A DNA stretch of 64,000 bases, from contig NZ_JACBXU010000008.1 of assembly GCF_013415305.1 (NCBI RefSeq), positions 50,485 to 114,484 of the forward strand, given 5' to 3'. The first letter of the stretch is position 1, and the number at the start of each line of letters is the position of its first letter. Shown here one piece after another: positions 60,973 through 64,000 of the stretch. A program made the position numbers and the translations under genes. This DNA comes from Pantoea sp. WMus005 (lineage in GTDB: Bacteria; Pseudomonadota; Gammaproteobacteria; Enterobacterales; Enterobacteriaceae). The notes below the pieces were generated by a model. The model was not told the DNA's origin, made no database searches, and saw nothing but the letters and a program-made list of their open reading frames with translations.

Positions 60973-62847
60973 ATGACAAAAAAAACGGCTTCGCTGTTCG
61001 CTCTGAGCGCAACGGCGATTTCTCTCTGGGCGCAAAACGGTTTTGCGCAGGGGAATGATGATACGCAGATAGTCACCGCCAACCGTTTTGCCGAACCTGT
61101 TTCCGGGGTGCTGGCTCCCACTACCGTCGTCACGCGTGATGAAATTGATCGCTGGCAGGCCAAAAGCCTGACGGATGTGATGCGCCGTCTGCCGGGTGTC
61201 GATGTCGCGCAAAGCGGCGGGTTAGGGCAGCAGAGTTCGTTGTTTATTCGGGGCACCGAGTCCAGACATGTGCTGATCCTGATTGATGGTATCCGGCTTA
61301 ATCAGGCGGGTATCACCGGTTCGTCGGACCTCAGCCAGATCCCCCTGTCGCTGGTACAGCGCATCGAATATATTCGCGGCGCGCGTTCTGCGGTTTATGG
61401 TTCGGATGCGATTGGCGGCGTGGTGAATATTATTACGGGTCGATCGCAACCGGGCACCACGCTCACGGCGGGCATGGGGTCCAACGGCTATCAATCTTAC
61501 GACGGCTCAACCCAGCAGATGCTGGGCGACGCGACAAAGCTCACTCTGGCTGGCAACTATACCTATACCAGAGGGTATGACGTAGTCGCGGGCTATCCCA
61601 ATGACTATGGTCCGGCGCAGCACGATCGCGACGGCTTTATGAGCAAAACGCTGTATGGCAACCTTGAGCATCAGTTCAGCGAGGAACTCAGTGGTTTTGT
61701 GCGCGGTTACGGGTTTGATAACCGTACCGCCTACGACGGGCAATATAACTACGATGAGAGCGGCATTAACGGACTGGCGGATACCCGTCAGCTCTACAGC
61801 CAGACCTGGGACACCGGGTTACGCTTCAACCGTGACTTTTACTCTACTCAGCTCATCGCCAGTTATGGCCATACCAAAGACATTAACTACGATCCGCGCA
61901 ATGGCCGCTATGGCGCCGCGTCGACCTTTGATGATGTCACTCAGTACAATCTGCAGTGGGGCAATACCGTTCAGGTGGGGCAGGGCGCCGTCAGTGCGGG
62001 TGTTGACTGGCAGAAGGAGACCACCGAGCCAGGCACGAACTATTTATCAGATGGTTATGAACAGCGGAATACCGGCCTCTACGTGACCGGGCAGCAGCAG
62101 TTTGGCAGCGTCACCCTTGAAGGCGCGGTCCGTGGTGATGATAACAATCAGTTTGGCTGGCATAACACCTGGCAGACGGCGGCCTCATGGGAGTTTATCT
62201 CCGGCTACCGCGCGTTCGCCTCTTATGGCACAGGTTTCAAAGCGCCGAATCTGTCGCAGGTTTACAGCCCGTTCTATGGTAACCGCGACCTCGACCCGGA
62301 AAAAAGTAAGCAGTGGGAAGGTGGTTTTGAAGGCCTGAGCGGGCCGGTGAACTGGCGGGTATCGGGCTATCGTAACGACATTGATAATCTGATTGAAGGT
62401 GATCCGCAGACCTTCCGCTACTACAACATTGAGCAGGCGCGTATTAAAGGCGTTGAAGCCACCGCGGGATTCGATACCGGGCCGCTGACGCATCAGCTCT
62501 CATATGATTATGTCGATGCGCGGGATGGCAGTAGCGATCAGCCGCTCATTCGCCGGGCTAAGCAGCAGGTAAAGTATCAGCTCGACTGGACGCTGTATGA
62601 GTTTGACTGGTCTGTGACTTATCACTATCTGGGCGACCGTTATGATACCGACTTCAACAGCACGCCCAGCCGTCGTGTGAAGTTAGGTGGCGTCAGCCTG
62701 TGGGATCTCGCCGTCTCATATCCTGTCACTTCACAACTCACGGTTCGTGGTAGAATTGCCAACCTGTTCGATAAAGATTACGAGACAGTGTATGGCTATC
62801 AGACTCCAGGACGAGAGTATTACCTCAGCGGCAGCTACAACTTCTGA
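60973..62847 (+). CDS. btuB: TonB-dependent vitamin B12 outer-membrane receptor
   Basis: BtuB imports cobalamins across the outer membrane with TonB energy. The 624-residue protein has a signal peptide ([23 protein letters not shown]), the TonB box [11 protein letters not shown], a plug domain (to about 150; [49 protein letters not shown]), and a 22-strand barrel ending in the terminal-F signature [14 protein letters not shown] at 60973 chosen by alignment; the frame opens four codons earlier. murI starts within its last 56 bp. Confidence 0.97.
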   Translation: MTKKTASLFALSATAISLWAQNGFAQGNDDTQIVTANRFAEPVSGVLAPTTVVTRDEIDRWQAKSLTDVMRRLPGVDVAQSGGLGQQSSLFIRGTESRHVLILIDGIRLNQAGITGSSDLSQIPLSLVQRIEYIRGARSAVYGSDAIGGVVNIITGRSQPGTTLTAGMGSNGYQSYDGSTQQMLGDATKLTLAGNYTYTRGYDVVAGYPNDYGPAQHDRDGFMSKTLYGNLEHQFSEELSGFVRGYGFDNRTAYDGQYNYDESGINGLADTRQLYSQTWDTGLRFNRDFYSTQLIASYGHTKDINYDPRNGRYGAASTFDDVTQYNLQWGNTVQVGQGAVSAGVDWQKETTEPGTNYLSDGYEQRNTGLYVTGQQQFGSVTLEGAVRGDDNNQFGWHNTWQTAASWEFISGYRAFASYGTGFKAPNLSQVYSPFYGNRDLDPEKSKQWEGGFEGLSGPVNWRVSGYRNDIDNLIEGDPQTFRYYNIEQARIKGVEATAGFDTGPLTHQLSYDYVDARDGSSDQPLIRRAKQQVKYQLDWTLYEFDWSVTYHYLGDRYDTDFNSTPSRRVKLGGVSLWDLAVSYPVTSQLTVRGRIANLFDKDYETVYGYQTPGREYYLSGSYNF

Positions 62848-63643
62848 TTTACGTCCCACCGTGCTGGTGTTTGATTCCGGCGTCGGTGGGCTTTCTGTCT
62901 ATGATGAAGTCCGTCAGCTGTTGCCGGATCTTCATTATCTTTACGCTTTTGATAACGCCGGCTTCCCCTATGGTGAGAAAAGCGAAACTTTCATCGTGGA
63001 ACGGGTGGTCGCTATCGTTGAGGCCATTACGCAGCGTTATCCTCTCTCGTTAGTCATCATCGCCTGCAATACGGCCAGCACGGTTTCATTGCCCGCTTTA
63101 CGTGAACGCTTTGCGTTTCCTGTCGTAGGTGTGGTTCCGGCAATTAAACCGGCCGCACGCCTGACACGTAATGGTGTGGTCGGGTTGCTGGCGACGCGGG
63201 CGACGGTGCGCCGTCCTTATACCCATGAGCTGGTGGCGCAATTTGCCGGTTCCTGCAACATCGAGATGCTGGGATCGGCGGAACTGGTGGAACTGGCCGA
63301 AGCGAAGCTGCACGGTGCAGAGGTTGCACTGGATGAGGTGCGCCGTATTGTTCAGCCCTGGCTGCGGATGGCTGAACCACCAGATACGGTCGTTTTAGGC
63401 TGTACGCACTTTCCTTTACTGCGCGAAGAGTTACAGCAGGTACTACCTGAAGGGACGCGTTTGATTGATTCCGGTGCGGCAATCGCCCGACGTACTGTCT
63501 GGTTACTGGAACATGAAGCTCCTGAAGTACATTCTTCGCAACAGAACGTCGCATTCTGCACTGAGCTGGATGGCGAAGCGGTACAATTATCACCCGTTTT
63601 ACAGCGTTATGGCTTTCCGTTGCTGGAAAAACTGGCGCTTTAG
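62792..63643 (+). CDS. murI: Glutamate racemase
   Basis: MurI makes D-glutamate for peptidoglycan. The 283-residue protein has VLFDSGVGG-type [16 protein letters not shown] near 24 and the two catalytic cysteines C92 ([10 protein letters not shown]) and C204 ([11 protein letters not shown]). The start ATG at 62792 lies inside btuB in another frame, as in E. coli, and gives the N-terminal extension [15 protein letters not shown] that resembles the E. coli one, known to bind the UDP-MurNAc-Ala activator. Confidence 0.96.
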   Translation: MAIRLQDESITSAAATTSDLRPTVLVFDSGVGGLSVYDEVRQLLPDLHYLYAFDNAGFPYGEKSETFIVERVVAIVEAITQRYPLSLVIIACNTASTVSLPALRERFAFPVVGVVPAIKPAARLTRNGVVGLLATRATVRRPYTHELVAQFAGSCNIEMLGSAELVELAEAKLHGAEVALDEVRRIVQPWLRMAEPPDTVVLGCTHFPLLREELQQVLPEGTRLIDSGAAIARRTVWLLEHEAPEVHSSQQNVAFCTELDGEAVQLSPVLQRYGFPLLEKLAL

Positions 63644-63670
63644 CGGCTTTTTGCTGAAAAAAGAAGCACT

Positions 63671-63731
63671 CGGAATTTTATTTCAAATTAGCTCTTGTCA
63701 GCCTCCGAGAACTCCCTATAATGCGCCTCCA
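63671..63731 (+). promoter_or_regulatory. rRNA operon promoter P1 with UP element
   Basis: An AT-rich UP element (GGAATTTTATTTCAAATTAGC, 63672-63692), -35 TTGTCA at 63695-63700, 16-bp spacer, -10 TATAAT at 63717-63722, GC-rich discriminator GCGCCTCC and +1 near A63731. It closely matches E. coli rrnB P1, including the position after murI. Stringent ppGpp control is expected. Confidence 0.95.
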
Positions 63732-63815
63732 CTGACACGGCACAACGGCTTACGAAGCGCCGGGTTGAGTAGGTTCGAAATCATACGAACCAGTGAGTTA
63801 AGCGAAAATAAATGC

Positions 63816-63843
63816 TTGACTGACAATGCGGAAAGCGTAATAT
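63816..63843 (+). promoter_or_regulatory. rRNA operon promoter P2
   Basis: -35 TTGACT at 63816-63821, 16-bp spacer, -10 TAATAT at 63838-63843, about 110 bp after P1, as in enterobacterial rrn operons. Confidence 0.9.
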
Positions 63844-63854
63844 ACGCAGCCCGC

Positions 63855-63914
63855 GCCGCAGTAAATCGCGGCATGCTCTTTAACAATTTATCAGACAATC
63901 TGTGTGGGCACTCG
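63855..63914 (+). promoter_or_regulatory. rRNA leader antitermination elements boxB, boxA, boxC
   Basis: boxB hairpin GCCGC/GCGGC (63855-63872), boxA TGCTCTTTAACA (63874-63885) and boxC-like TGTGTGGGCACTCG (63901-63914) in the canonical order. The leader runs to the window end; the 16S rRNA gene must begin just beyond 64000, so no rRNA is included here. Confidence 0.92.
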
Positions 63915-64000
63915 CAGGATTGATATCAGCGTCTCCGGACGTAAAAAATATCAAGCCTCACGAGTGAACACATAATGAAATTCATTATGACGTTTTACAG

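Noticed and set aside
63915..64000. 5' end of 16S rRNA
   Set aside because: The AGAGTTTGATC start of 16S rRNA is not present; the sequence is still leader, so no rRNA feature was called.

Overview
The window is a piece of chromosome from an enterobacterium of the order Enterobacterales. Protein lengths and gene order sit close to Escherichia coli, but several locus differences point to the Erwiniaceae (Pantoea/Erwinia type), an assignment by inference. These are argG inside the arg cluster, emrD next to glpX, a peroxiredoxin-glutaredoxin hybrid beside oxyR, and no gpmM or menA at their usual places. I see no insertion sequence, prophage, integrase, CRISPR array or tRNA gene. Nearly everything is core metabolism and envelope biology, densely packed.

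Layout: (1) 1-6160, minus strand: lipopolysaccharide core operon hldD-waaF-waaC-GT9-GT8, then after a 327-bp gap a GT2 glycosyltransferase cut by the window edge. (2) 6391-8626: kbl-tdh threonine catabolism. (3) 8655-13100, minus: envC-yibQ followed by two sugar-transferase genes. (4) 13353-16943: yibN-grxC-secB-gpsA, cysE, trmL. (5) 16979-20322: the Cpx envelope-stress system (cpxRA against cpxP with its 3'-UTR sRNA CpxQ), then a small KGG-repeat stress protein. (6) 20572-28958: fieF, pfkA, sbp, cdh, tpiA, yiiQ, yiiR, fpr, emrD. (7) 28948-32449: the glycerol genes glpF-glpK-glpX. (8) 32855-40706: zapB, rraA, hslVU, ftsN, cytR, priA, rpmE. (9) 40785-48820: the methionine regulon (metJ against metBL, then metF, each with MET boxes) and ppc. 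(10) 49174-54991: argE against argCBGH with ARG boxes. (11) 55112-59478: prx-grx against oxyR, then sthA, fabR, yijD. (12) 59518-64000: trmA, cobalamin riboswitch-btuB-murI, then rRNA operon promoters P1 and P2. The window stops just before the expected 16S rRNA gene.

Regulatory sites that can be read directly include MET boxes, ARG boxes, a CpxR box, a Cra site on the pfkA promoter, GlpR-like operators, the OxyR region, the cobalamin riboswitch and the rrn UP element with P1/P2. Four convergent gene pairs overlap at their 3' ends, while most other convergent pairs share a bidirectional terminator.

I found no clear undescribed multi-gene system. The best leads are the divergent GT9 protein in the waa operon, the pair of transferase genes after yibQ, the prx-grx gene occupying the oxyS position, the glutamine-expanded FtsN linker, and several unassigned perfect inverted repeats. 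Protein-family calls rest on recalled family sequences and visible motifs; no database search was run.
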